From Castanea sativa (lineage: Eukaryota; Streptophyta; Magnoliopsida; Fagales; Fagaceae), in the NCBI RefSeq assembly GCF_040712315.1, contig NC_134022.1, positions 2,728,001 to 2,792,000 of the forward strand: 64,000 nucleotides of DNA, in the 5' to 3' direction. Below the pieces are notes generated by a model. That model was not told the origin of the DNA and did not search any database. It worked only from the letters and a program-made list of their open reading frames with translations. A program made the position numbers and the translations under genes. Every line of letters starts with the position of its first letter. Position 1 is the stretch's first letter. Positions 48,277 to 59,632 of the stretch are shown here, piece by piece.

Positions 48277-49515
48277 TGGATGGATTCGATCATATCTTTT
48301 CTTAAAAATGACATTCTTCCCGAAGCCAAGGTTGAAGCAGAAAAGGTACGTCGAAAGGCGCCGCGTTTCTGGTTTTCCGAGGACTAGAAGCTATATAAAC
48401 GATCCTTTTCAGGACCGTATTTGTTGTGTGTACACCCTGAATCAACAGAAGCATTACTGGAGGAATTGCATGAGGGAATTTGTGGGAGCCACACTGGGGG
48501 AAGGTCCTTAGCCCATAGAGCCCTGACTCAGGGTTATTGGTGGCCTAATATGCAGAGGGAGGCTCAGGATTATGCCAAAAAATGTGATCAATGTCAGAGG
48601 TTCGCCCCTAATATCCACCAACCTGGAGGGGTTCTTAACCCTCTCTCCAGCCCTTGGCCTTTCGCACAGTGGGGCTTGGACATTGTAGGGCCATTTCCGA
48701 GGGCTGCTGGCAACAAAAGATGGCTGCTCGTGGGAACAGCCTACTTCACTAAATGGGTTAAAGCTGAGCCCTTAGCCAATATCCGAGATGTTGATTCCAA
48801 GAAATTTATATGGAAGAATATTGTTACTAGATTTGGTATACCGCATACACTTATCTCAGACAATGGCGTTCAATTTGACAGCAACGCCTTTAGGCAATAT
48901 TGTGGTGACATGGGTATCATAAATAGATATTCTACCCCAGCTTATCCTCGAGGAAATGGGCAGGCCGAGGCCGTTAACAAGGTCATAGTCAACGGGCTCA
49001 AGAAGAGGTTGGATGATGCGAAAGGTAAATGGGTAGAAGAGCTCCCTCATGTCCTGTGGACGTATCGGACCACACCACGCAGATCCACTGGAGAAATGCC
49101 ATTCTCTATGACTTATGGAGCCGAGGCGGTGATACCTTTGGAATCTGGTTTTCCTACTCTAAAGACAAGTTCTTTTAGCCCAGAGAATAACAAGGGACTT
49201 CTAGAGAAAGATCTTGATTTACTTGAGGAACGGCGTGAGGCAGCTATGGTCCAAATGGCCTATTATCAGCAGAAGCTAAAACAAGGATATGATGCCCACG
49301 TGAAGCTAAGGCCGCTTGCGCCTGGTGATCTTGTATTAAGGAAAGTTGTAGGCACTTCTAAGAACCCAGCTTGGGGTAAGCTCGGACCTAACTGGGAAGG
49401 CCCCTATCGCATTGTTTCAATAGCAGGCATAGGGTCGTATAGGCTAGCTGACCTAGACGAACGAATTGTACCACGTCCATGGAATGTAAATAATCTTAGA
49501 AGGTATTATTATTAA
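48277..49515 (+). CDS. Pol continued: integrase
   Basis: The frame starting at 48277 (WMDSIISFLKNDILPEAK) has TAG at 48385 and then is open from 48388 to 49515. Domains: HHCC zinc part (HEGICGSHTG, CDQCQRF), a DDE core with Asp in GLDIVGP, Asp in ISDNGVQF and Glu in GQAEAV at D-x35-E spacing, and a C-terminal chromatin or DNA-binding part (LGPNWEGPYRI). It would insert the cDNA copy, if expressed. Confidence 0.9.
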
Positions 49516-49568
49516 TGAAAGTGAGCTTTTGTCAATATATTTCAAAGTTATGAGTAGTTCTGATTCTT

Positions 49569-50400
49569 GAAGTTATCATTTTTAAAGAATCAAACAGAAA
49601 CTTGGTTAAGTGCAGTCCTCGGACCACAAACCTTGTGGAAATTGATGTCTTGTCATTTGTTAAACAGAACCTTAGTTATGCCGGGTCTTCGGACCTCCTA
49701 CTTTGGGAAAATTAACATTTGAAGTTATCATTTTTAAGAATCAAACAGAAACTTGGTTAAGTGCAGTCCTCGGACCACAAACCTTGTGGAAATTGATGTC
49801 TTGTCATTTGTTAAACAGAACCTTAGTTATGCCGGGTCTTCGGACCTCCTACTTTGGGAAAATTAACATTTGAAGTTATCATTTTTAAGAATCAAACAGA
49901 AACTTGGTTAAGTGCAGTCCTCGGACCACAAACCTTGTGGAAATTGATGTCTTGTCATTTGTTAAACAGAACCTTAGTTATGCCGGGTCTTCGGACCTCC
50001 TACTTTGGGAAAATTAACCTTTGAAGTTATCATTTTTAAGAATCAAACAGAAACTTGGTTAAGTGCAGTCCTTGGACCACAAACCTTGTGGAAATTGATG
50101 TCTTGTCATTTGTTAAACAGAACCTTAGTTATGCCGGGTCTTCGGACCTCCTACTTTGGGAAAATTAACATTTGAAGTTATCATTTTTAAGAATCAAACA
50201 GAAACTTGGTTAAGTGCAGTCCTCGGACCGCAAACCTTGTGGAAATTGATGTCTTGTCATTTGTTAAACAGAACCTTAGTTATGCCGAGTCTTCGGACCT
50301 CCTACTTTGGGAAATTAACATTGGAAAATTAACATTTAAAGTTATAACTTTTAAGAATCAAACGAAAAATTGGTTAAGTCTCATCTTCGGACCACAACTT
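49569..50400 (+). repeat. 151-bp tandem repeats in the 3' region of the retrotransposon
   Basis: Units start at 49569, 49721, 49872, 50023 and 50174 with GAAGTTATCATTTTTAAGAA (the first has one extra A), followed by a shorter diverged sixth from about 50332. Three spacings are exactly 151. Units differ by very few bases. Each contains GCAGTCCTCGGACCACAA and GGGTCTTCGGACC. Confidence 0.95.
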
Positions 50401-50884
50401 TGATCAAGGTTGTCTCCTTATTATGACTGGATGTTAATGCGTTACTGTTTATTAAATTCGGATCTTAAGTTTTATATCTTTGGTTGTTAAACAATTTTGT
50501 GTAAGGAACGGTCCTCGGATCTTACATCCTGCTAGAAACAGTGTTATGCATTATAAGGGTTTAATTGTTATATGACGTCCTCTCTTCTTTTTAATCAAGG
50601 CATTGTTCAAATATATTAACCATGTCACTTTTTATTAAATCTTTGATAATATACGCATGATTATGTGGAAGTTATGATTGTGCAATCCTTGGAGTTAGAT
50701 TTGTGTACTTTGAGAAACTTTTGCTATGACTTAATGGGAAACTTTTGTAATAAGTACAAAAAGAATAAAGTAAAAACAGGTATAACCCAAGTGAAAAGCA
50801 AACGAAATTGTTCTTCATTAATCTGTTAAATATACATTACATATAGAATTCAAAAATGGAAAAAGAGAAGCCCTAAGCTAAGTC
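50401..50884. other. Non-coding interval between tandem repeats and antisense gene
   Basis: A diverged continuation of the tandem-repeat style (CCTCGGATC, TTAAAC motifs). No coding frame. Confidence 0.5.
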
Positions 50885-53434
50885 CTAAGCTTTTGGAGGA
50901 GGATCTTGCTGAGAGGTACTGGTGCCCTCGGTCTTTCTCAACTCCAGCTCAAAGGGAGTCAAGACTTGCTTTCCCTTATCTGCTGTCTTCGTTGAAAGGA
51001 CGTTGGGTTCCACTATCTGGCTCAAGTCCTTCTCTGCATCCCCTTCTTTTTCCTTCTCTTTGTTGGAACCAGAGGGTTCTGTAGGATCAGGAACTTGCTG
51101 TGGGACCACTGGAGGTAGAGCAGGAAGAATTGTCTCGGGGGTAGGAGTAGCAGCAGGAGCCTCTTCAATCTCCTGTATTTCTAGGGGAAGCCAAACGTTC
51201 TCGGACTTCCTCAGATCCGAAGATTGGGGAACTCCTGCTACGTTTAAAGCTTCCCCCCATACTTTTTGACAGTATTCGCGGCATAAAGCCGCGAACTCCT
51301 CTGTCAGCTGCTCCTCTGTGGTTGCTACCCCTTCATCGAAACTTGCCTGCTTGGCAGCGTGGAGAGAAATTTGGAAGGAGCTGGCTTCTTTCTTCATCAA
51401 CTCCAGTTCCTTCTTCAGATTCGAGCACTCCCTTTGAGCTTGGGAGAGCTCTTCATCTCTTTCACGAAGGAGCTTGCGCTGTCCTTCTATCTGGGTCTTC
51501 ATGGTCTTCAAGTTTGACTCGACCCCATTTTTCTCTCTCCTCAGATCAGCCACCTCCGAGGTCAACTTCTCATTCTCAGCAAGGGCTGTGCCCAAGGACT
51601 TCTCAGTTTCCATCCTGATTTCGAGCTCAGTTCTGGCTACCTTCCGAGTGTCTTCTATAAACTTCTCAGCTACAAAGACCTCCTGGATAGCCTATAACAA
51701 AGGATGACGGAGTTAGGAATAGTAAAAAATAAACTTACTTATAAATATTGTTGAAAGTGGAATCTTCCTAAAAAGGGGAAAAACTTACCAGCGCTAGATC
51801 TCTTTTTAGTGACAGGAATAGTTGTGGCTGGCCCATTTTTTCCAAGGTCTCCATATCTTTGGGCTGCAGGAGGGGGCGTTCCAAAACCTCGGCCAAGTGG
51901 TGGGCATGGCCTTGTTGAACCGCCCTTATACTGGACTGGCAGGAGATGGGTGCGCCGTCCAGTCTTAGATCGGGGGACCAGGTGGTCGGTGCTCGGCGCA
52001 CTTCAGCCTCGTCCCTGTATTCCCCGATTTCGACCGAGCGGGCCCTACCCTTGCCCTTGTCCACCTTCGCCGCCGGGGCCGGTGGGAGTTGTTGTCGTGG
52101 TTTCTTGGGGTCTTTATTAATCGTCCCCTCGTTATCCCCCTTCCTCTTCTTCTTTGGATCCTCGGCTGGAAGTTTTGGCTCAGCTGGAGGAGGGGGAGGT
52201 GGTAAGGATGGGGGAACTTGAGACGTCCCCCTCTTTTTCTCTGCAACCTTAGCAGCCCTATTGGTGAGGAGACCCTCCATTCTTCCCATGTCTTCTTCAA
52301 ATTCGTCCTCGGGAAGGGCAACCACAAACCCTGCAATTCCAGAGGCCTCGGTGGCTTCTTCCTCCTCGTCGGAAAGTACCACAAACTGGTTCCCGCGAGG
52401 TCTCTCGGTGTCTTCGAGATGGAATTGGTCTATCTCGTTGTCAAGTGTGTGTGAAGAAGACACCTGCTCTTCTGGAACGACGGTTGCTTGTGAGTGCACG
52501 GCGAGGGGGACTGCTGCTATCGGCCGGTTGTACAAAATGGTGTTAGGAGCGTCCGGGAGGTCACGGTCGTCCAAAAAGTGGGGCCGAGCTACGTTTATCC
52601 TCTTTCGTCTTCGGTCGCCCGCAATTATGGCGTTCTCTATCTCCTGGAAGTCCGAGGAAAGGGGAGTGTACCCTAGAATGAGGTGAGCAGCCCGGAGTTG
52701 TAAGTCTTCGCTAACGAACACCTCGGAGCGAAGTACTCGGTTTAGATCTGCGATGTTACAGTGACTCAGACGAGGACGCACGTGCTGCTTATCTGCAAAA
52801 AAGACGTCAAAGCAAACAAACCTGGTCAGATTCACACAGATATTTAACAAATTTAAGTAAGTACGAATACGCATTTCTGTGTGTGTTAGAAGAAGTTGTG
52901 TAGTGGGGAGATTAATCCTACGGCGTCGCACCTGGATCCCCCCACTGAACTGGGCAGTGGAAGCCATCGTGCCAGTTCCCAGACACGATCAAGTAGTCGT
53001 CCTTCATGCCTTTGTTTGATTTGGGCAGACAGGAGATTAGCCTAACGGTCTTTGGACCGAGATTTAATATAATAACCTACCTTAGAAAGTTTATGGGACT
53101 CATATAGGAACACGACATCGTGCCATGTGAGGTTTAAACCCATCTGCTCGTTTAGAGCATCTACACTACCTAGAACTCTAAAAACGTTTGGGAGGCATTG
53201 ATCGGGACACAACCGGTGGTTGCGAAGGTACTCCCTAGTTACAGGTTTCATTGGAAGGGTCATCCCACCCTCTATAAAGGCTATCATAGGGATGATAACC
53301 TCTCCCTCTTTCCTAGAACCGGCCACGGCTTCTGCCGGGCAATATTTTAGTCCTACATCGCTGGGAATACGGTATTTGGCCCTAAAGCCTTCCATCCCAG
53401 CGGCGGTATCAACTAGACACTTAAACTTACCCAT
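50885..53434 (-). CDS. Antisense three-exon gene inside the Tat element (plant transposon protein)
   Basis: Exons on the minus strand: 53434-52932, 52792-51789 and 51691-50885 (stop TAG). Junctions are CCAG|GTGCGA, TTTTTTGCAG|AT, CTG|GTAAGT and TTATAG|GC, and the codon phases fit (phase 1, then 0) if one inserted base near 53070 in exon 1 is allowed for. About 770 residues. Exon 1 resembles the plant 'putative gypsy type transposon' domain (REYLRNHRLCPDQCLPNVFR, GVIVSGNWHDG-like end). Exon 2 has acidic and Pro-rich stretches and a KKKRKG basic patch (possible nuclear signal). Exon 3 is a long Glu/Lys-rich coiled coil. Antisense ORFs of this kind are known for Tat/Retand elements; the function is unknown. 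This copy has the frameshift, so its product would be truncated. Confidence 0.7.
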
Positions 53435-53940
53435 TAGAAAAGAACGAAAGGTTAAACTCTAAAGGGGAGAGTGTTTACGAAGACAGCCGAGGACTGTATC
53501 CGAGGAGAAAGGGTTAAGAATAGAGAGAGCAAGAACTTACAAAGTTGAAGGTACGGGTTTCCACGGTTTTCTGCTGGTAAATAATGATTGTTGGTGTTTT
53601 GATGGGATTGATCCCTGATGAATTAAATGAAGGCGCAGGTTCCCGAAGCGTCACGACGTGCGAAAAGGCGGCCTCGAAATTATATTTGTCCCGCCTAAAA
53701 TTTCGTGGAGTAACGAGGATCGTTGGATGCCCATCTCACCGTTGAACATGGGAGACAAAGAGTAACTTACAGTAATAAATACGCGCGTTTTTGAAAATAA
53801 AACCGCCAAGTGGCATCTTCTGGAACGCGAAACGATTTCCACACGTGCCATCACTCATAAAGTGTGTGGAGTGGATCCTCGTTAGATCAAAACCCTATTT
53901 TTCTCCTCGGATGTCGAAAATTAGAGTTTTGAGGTGCTAT
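53435..53940. other. Upstream region of the antisense gene, before the 3' LTR
   Basis: GC-moderate sequence with no open frame of note. It should contain the promoter of the antisense gene. A clear polypurine tract directly before the LTR at 53941 is not evident. Confidence 0.4.
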
Positions 53941-54691
53941 TGTGGGGAGTAAAAAGACCTTGATAGGAATATGGGCCGTTGGGTCATGCTGAGGAAGGCC
54001 GACCTGCTCTTGGGTTTAGGACTTGTTAGTACTACGGGTCGGCCCATACGCCGAGGGTCCGAGGGTCCAGCCGAGGATGATTTTTCCCTTCGGACTGACA
54101 CCGAAGAACCCGGGACTTCATGGTAAAGGTTAGTAAAGGACACGGACAAGACCAATGGTTAAAGGGGGTGAACCTTTGAATGTCCTAGAAGCACCGATGT
54201 TGGAAAAATGTCAAAGATAAAGGCTGCTACCTCCACATTAAAGACCCTGCACCTACCACCCTGGCCGCATTAATGGGGAAGTGACACTTAAACAGTGGAA
54301 GGGAAACTTCTAGTTACTGTTCAAAGGCACTAAGAAAAGAAATATCTAGGCTAAGGGAGGAGTTGGGGCAACACGTGTACAAAGTATTAAAAAGAGGAGT
54401 ATTTAAGGAGGAACCCGGAAGAGAAATGGGGACGGACTTTTTGTAACCTAAAAAGAAAAAAGGCTAAGAGAAAGATATAATATAAGAACAGCTCTCGGCT
54501 TATATCCGAGGAGGCCTATCTACAATATTCCTTGTTGTTTCCAAATATTTGCAATCTTTAGTTTGTCATTTAATCCCCACACACTTCTAACTTGGGTTTC
54601 AAGCCCACACTCTACAAATTCATATTGTTTAAGGCTCATTGGGCCTGGGCCCATAACTGTTCTTGGGGCCAGGTGCACTTGTGCACTTACA
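53941..54691 (+). repeat. 3' LTR
   Basis: 751 bp, same ends as the 5' LTR. Differences by eye: GTAAAGG context (CATTG/CATGG), AGAACAC/AGGACAC, GATACT/GACACT, AAGCTA/AGGCTA, AGTTCTC/AGCTCTC, AACCTGG/AACTTGG and CAAGTT/CAAATT. Confidence 0.95.
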
Positions 54692-54696
54692 ATATA

Positions 54697-55494
54697 TGTA
54701 AAATAAAATGAGTGTCCAATTAAAAAAGTACAACAACTAAGCCAAATTCCAAAACATTAATTATAAAATACTCATTATTAATTACCATAATTATCATATT
54801 TAATTTAGACAAAAGATAAAAGAAAAACAACAAAATTTTTGTTAACCTTTTTGTGTATTGAATGGATTATTGACTACTATATATCTTATAAATATTAGAA
54901 GGAAATTATTTTGGGAGGTTTCGTAAAGCTTTTAAATGGTATATTGGTATGTTGAAAGATTCTTATATTCGCTGTCAGAGTACGTACGTAGGATCAATCA
55001 GTAAATGGCATATATGTTGAAAGATTATTATATTGGCAGTCAAGCTAGGATCAATTACTAAATTGGTTTCGTTGATCTGATCAGTTTACTTTAGTTTCTC
55101 TTGCATTGGCCCGTTTTTATCATGTTATTTTAAAGTGACAGCTAAACCAACCTAGTTTTAAATAACGCTCCGCTCTTATTGTTTCGATGAAAAATATTGT
55201 ATAAAGATAATTTTTCTTATTTTTCATTATTTGGTAGCATAAAAAGGGATAAGTTAAAAGAAAACTATCTTTGATTAACATAAAAAGTATAGTTTATTTT
55301 TAGAAATTGTTTTCCATTAATTTTTTTTTGGAAAACAACATTATTTTACAGTAAGCTAAATAAGAGAAGTTAGAAAAAAAAATTTCAACTTATTTAAAGT
55401 TGCTACCAAACATTGGAAAATGAGATAAATTTATAAAAAATATTTCATGAAAAATGACTCATTTTTTAAAAAATATCATTATTAAAACAAATAG
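54697..55494. other. Non-coding AT-rich spacer
   Basis: It contains the third arm copy of the palindrome family (54888-54960) and a related TTGAAAGATTATTATATTGGC segment at 55018. No gene is seen. Confidence 0.5.
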
Positions 55495-55649
55495 AGCGTA
55501 AGGGTCATTTTACCGTACCCCAAAACGGTACCCACTTATATCTCAACCATCAATTTAACATTGTTTTAATCTTTGCCATCCATGTAATTTTAAAGGGTAC
55601 TGGCTACCGGTTAGGCAGGTTTTATATATAAACCAAAAAAAAAAAAAAA

Positions 55650-57470
55650 ACAAATCATTCATCTACGCTTTTCTCTCTACGGCATCACGCTCTATCTCAT
55701 CTTCTTCCCGGTTTGCCTCTCTAGCTTCTCTTCTAATCCAACCACAAGAACCAGACAGCTACTAAACAAAACCATACCCACAAGAGAAGAAACAGAGTTA
55801 CAAATTTCAATCCAACTCGGCAACACACCCACAACCTCAAATCGGCAGCGCTTCTTCTCTTCCAATCACACTCAGCGGTGCCACCCACAATTCTTCAGGT
55901 TCTCTCTCTACATAGGATTAACACTGATATGGGTTTATATTATTTCTCTAAACTTTGTGGGCTTATGCTATTTTTGTTTTGTTTGAGTTTCGGTTCTTAT
56001 ATATGTGATTTAATCGTTGCACTTTTGAGTTTGGGGATGTTCAAACTTGAAACTTGAGTGAGACATGGGAACCCTTATCCATAAGTTGGGGTGACATTAG
56101 ATTTGGTTGGGAGTGTGGGGAGGATACGATACTATGAACCTATGGATTTTTTTGAGTTGTTTGTTTTGTTGCATGATTCTAATTCTGTATACCCTTTTTT
56201 GTGCCTGCTTGAATGATTGACTAGTTTTCGGATTCGAGTTTTGGAAAAGGAACTGGGTTTTTTTGGTTATATTGAGTTTAACTCATTGAATGTATGAATT
56301 GATTGGTGAATTTTCGGACTTGGGTTTGTTACTTTGTTTTAGAAGTAACTAATTTTGTTGGTTAAGTTGAGCTTAGCTTGTAGGACCATGTGAACTAATT
56401 GGTGAGTTTTCAGATACAGGTTTTGGGGAAGTAACTAATTTTGTTGGTTAAATTGAGTTTAGTTTTATTAAGTGTGTGAATTGGTGGGTGAATTATTGGA
56501 TTTGGGTTTTAGAGAAGTAACTTGTTTTGTTGACTAGATTGAGTTTAGTTCATTTGTATTTGCGTTGTGTGTGTTGTTTTGTTGATTCAATGTTTGTGTG
56601 GTTCAATTCTTTTGCAAGTAGTAAAGGGGGAAGGAAATATATCAGGCTATGCCCACGCACATCCTAGTACTAGTGGAAGAAAATGGTCCAGGGAAGAGAG
56701 ATTTAGGAGTAATGCCAATGGTTTTTGGTCCATGAACAAGTGGTGCATATTGTTTAGTTGCTTTGTGAACTTAAACTGATTGGGTATAATTTGCTAGTAT
56801 TTCATGATGGTCTAGATTGATGGTTTTAGGGATTTTAGGTTACCATTATGCTAGGACCATATAGGCTGTTGAGACAATTAAATACATTTCTTGATTGCTG
56901 AGGAAAAATAGGAGAAGCTTTATGCTTTATTCAGTTGCTGCAAAATTAGAGAGAAGAGATAGGAGTTTAAACCTTGGTTATAGCAGGGGGTGAATTTAGT
57001 TCCTAGCTTCTTTTCCAAAAGCACCACCAGGTTCAAGGTGGTCTAGGGAAGTGCTTTCTTTGAGATTATAATGAGTTTTAAAGTGATGAAAATTCTTTGA
57101 ACATTTTGATTCCTGTCTTGTTCTTTGAACATTTTAGTCTAATGTGAGCCCAATAAATTGTATGGAAATAAGTTCAACTCAGTGTAAATACTGACTATTG
57201 ACCGCACCTGAAACTGAAAGGCCCCTTTACTGGCCAATCACCTTGAGCTGATTTGTGTATCATCTTCAATTCATGTATAGATGTCCAATGGAAAACAATT
57301 AATTTGTTCTCACAAAAGCTGTTTGACATGCAGGGACCGAGAAGAAGATTAGTCTTGCTCAGTGGCCTTATTCCAGACGAGAACAACCATAGCTGCAAAC
57401 ATTTATTGGCTGCACTTCGGAAAGTATTTGTTACATCTGTAACTTATAGCTTGAGTAAATATTGACAAGC
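55650..57470 (+). pseudogene. Unrecognised exon-like pieces (leader plus two short coding stretches)
   Basis: A C-rich leader (55660-55897) ends at CTTCAG|GTTCTCT. A coding stretch after 56617 reads GYAHAHPSTSGRKWSREERF. A third, after the acceptor GACATGCAG at 57331, reads RRRLVLLSGLIPDENNHSCK and LLAALRKVFV. They have the arrangement of a spliced host gene on the plus strand, but frames end quickly in stops and I cannot name the family. They are probably captured within the surrounding element. Confidence 0.3.
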
Positions 57471-57889
57471 ATGGGGAGTGTAAGTATTTTTTTAGGTGGA
57501 GATATGAGTGTGTTGCTTTTCAAGAACATGAAATCTATGTCTTGGAGGAAAAAATGAAACGGTTTATATATGTAATGGGATATATATGGACGATTGTGCT
57601 AGTGAAACATCTAACTATTTGTTTAATCAAGATAATTTTTTTCTCATTTTGCATATTGCTTTGGAATGATTCCTTTGTGTTTGGATTATCTTTTATTGAA
57701 ACTTGGCAAATTTATAATTGTGCCTTTATGTGTGAGATTAAAAAAAAAAATGTACACAAGCAAAAACATGTTCGTATTACTAGCAAGCTAATGCCACTAA
57801 GATGTTGCAAAGCACATCTTAAAATATATATTAATAGATATAAATAAATAATTTATCCCTATTAATCTTACACATTAATGTTAATTTAT

Positions 57890-58400
57890 CCGGGCTTTAA
57901 TGAGCTTGAGATTACTTAAAAGGCCTAAAAAGAAAGAAGTACAAGATCAAAGTTGACCGGGGTGAACTGACCAAGAACCCTCCGATGTTTGAGTTAGTTT
58001 TCTCTCTTAAACTCAGGAATTCCAACTCTACAAGTGGTGAAAAACTTACTTTGATTTAATATGGCTGAGTTCTTTTGTAGTGAGCTTTGGAGTGGTTACT
58101 TGTTTAGTAACTTTCTCGACGTGGATGGAAGTTAGAAGGTTCAAACTTAACTTCTATAACTGCCATCAGAAGTTAAGAATTTAGTGGGAAGTTAGAACGA
58201 TGAATAAAGATTTTGTTCCTACTTTAGAATAGTAGAACGTGGTCCGAATCATAAGCTTTTGGATATAGATTTATTCTGAAAATTTCTAAGTGTTTGACGG
58301 TCGTCTAGGTGACTCTATGCTAGACGACCTTCTTGCACTTGGATGATTTTTTTAGTCTTGGACGACACTATGGATGAATTGGAGATAGTCTAATTTTTGG
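57890..58400. mobile_element. Possible LTR fragment
   Basis: Wording such as GAACCCTCCGATGTTTGAG, TCTTAAACTCAGGAATTC and the repeated GACGACC/GGACGAC motifs is typical of LTRs in woody dicots, in my recollection. No partner LTR or coding part is present. Confidence 0.25.
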
Positions 58401-58419
58401 TTCATTATCATATATAAAT

Positions 58420-59632
58420 AATGTGATGTTAGAACTGCATAATGTGATAATGGAACCATCAAATGTGAGGAAAAAAAAAAGTAAGGGAACCACTAAATGT
58501 GAAAAAATAACTATCACATGTGATGTTGGAATTGTACAATGTGATGATGAAACCGTCAAATATGGGAAAAAAAGTAAGGGAACCATCAAATGTGAAAAAA
58601 AAACTATCACATGTGACAAAAATAGAACAAATACGATGTTGGTACTGCTTAATATAATAATGAAACCATCAAATTTGAGAAAAAAAAAAAAAGAACCAAT
58701 ACATGTGACAAAAGAACCGTCAAATGTTATATTGAAACTACACAATGTGATAATAGAACTGTCAAATGTGAGAAAAAAAAAAAAGGAATCACCAAATGTG
58801 AGAGAAGAACTGTCACATATGATGTTGAAATTGCACAATGTGGGGATGAAACCGTCAAATGTGAGAAAAAAATGTAAGGGAGCCACCAAATGTGAGAAAA
58901 TAACTATTACATGTAATGTACATGTGATGTTGAAATTGCACAATGTGATGATAAAACAATCAGATGTGAGAAAAAAGTAAGGGAACCATCGAATGTGAGA
59001 AAAGAACTGTCATATGTGATGTTGGAACTGCAAAATGTGAAGATGAAACCGTCAAGTGTGAGAAAAAAGTAAGGGAACCACTTAATGTGACAAAAGAACT
59101 GTTATATGTGATGTTGAAATTGTACAGTGTAAAGATGAAATCGTTGAATGTGAAAAAAAAGTAAGGAAACAACCAAATGTAACAAAAGAACTGTTACATG
59201 TGATATTGGAACTGTACAATGTGAGGATGAAACAGTTAAATGTGAGAAAAAAGTAAGGGAACCATTAAATGTGAGAAAAGAACTGTCATATGTGATGTTG
59301 GAATTACACAATGCGAGGATGAAACCGTCAAGTGTGAGAAAAAGGTAAGGGAACCACCCAATGTGACAAAATAACTGTCACATGTGATGTTGGAACTGCA
59401 CAATGTGAGAATGAAACCGTTAAATATGAGAAAAAAAAAAAGTAAGGAAACTACGAAATGTGAGAAAAGAATTGTCACATGTGATGTTGAAACTGCACAA
59501 TGTGAGAATGTAACCGTCAAATGTGAGAAAAAAGTAAGAAAACCACCAAGTATGATAAAAGAACTGTCACATGTGATGTTGGAACTGCATAATGTGAAGA
59601 TGAAACTGTCAGATGTGAGAAAAATGTAACCT
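58420..59632. repeat. Minisatellite, about 13 units of 91-108 bp with internal sub-repeats
   Basis: GATGTTGGAACTGCACAATG-like starts occur at about 58425, 58520, 58636, 58725, 58819, 58927, 59019, 59110, 59201, 59295, 59386, 59482 and 59575. Within each unit the motif AATGTGA recurs every 20-30 bases, and TCACATGTGA is a perfect 10-bp palindrome. Long open frames on both strands come from the repeat being poor in stops and are not genes. Confidence 0.9.

Larger units (their letters stand above)
43394..54691 (+). mobile_element. Ty3/gypsy LTR retrotransposon, Tat lineage, complete with target duplication
   Basis: Two LTRs of 751 bp, target duplication ATATA at 43389-43393 and 54692-54696, PBS, gag-protease, RT with a degenerate RNase H, a second complete RNase H, integrase, tandem repeats and an antisense gene before the 3' LTR. 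The dual RNase H and the long 3' region with an antisense ORF are marks of the Tat/Retand group. The LTRs differ at about seven positions by eye (under 1%), mostly transitions, so insertion is young. Pol carries a stop at 47681, a frame change near 48250-48276 and a stop at 48385, so this copy is not autonomous. Confidence 0.95.

Noticed and set aside
49569..50400. CRISPR-like regularly spaced repeats
   Set aside because: Units are head-to-tail 151-bp copies with no variable spacers, in a plant retrotransposon. It is a tandem repeat.
51809..52686. Several plus-strand ORFs over 70-140 codons
   Set aside because: They are shadows of the long minus-strand exon with splice sites and correct phases; the plus-strand peptides have no recognisable features.
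58368..58980. Overlapping open frames of about 190 codons on both strands
   Set aside because: They lie wholly within the minisatellite; the repeat unit is poor in stop codons, so the frames and their repetitive peptides are artefacts.
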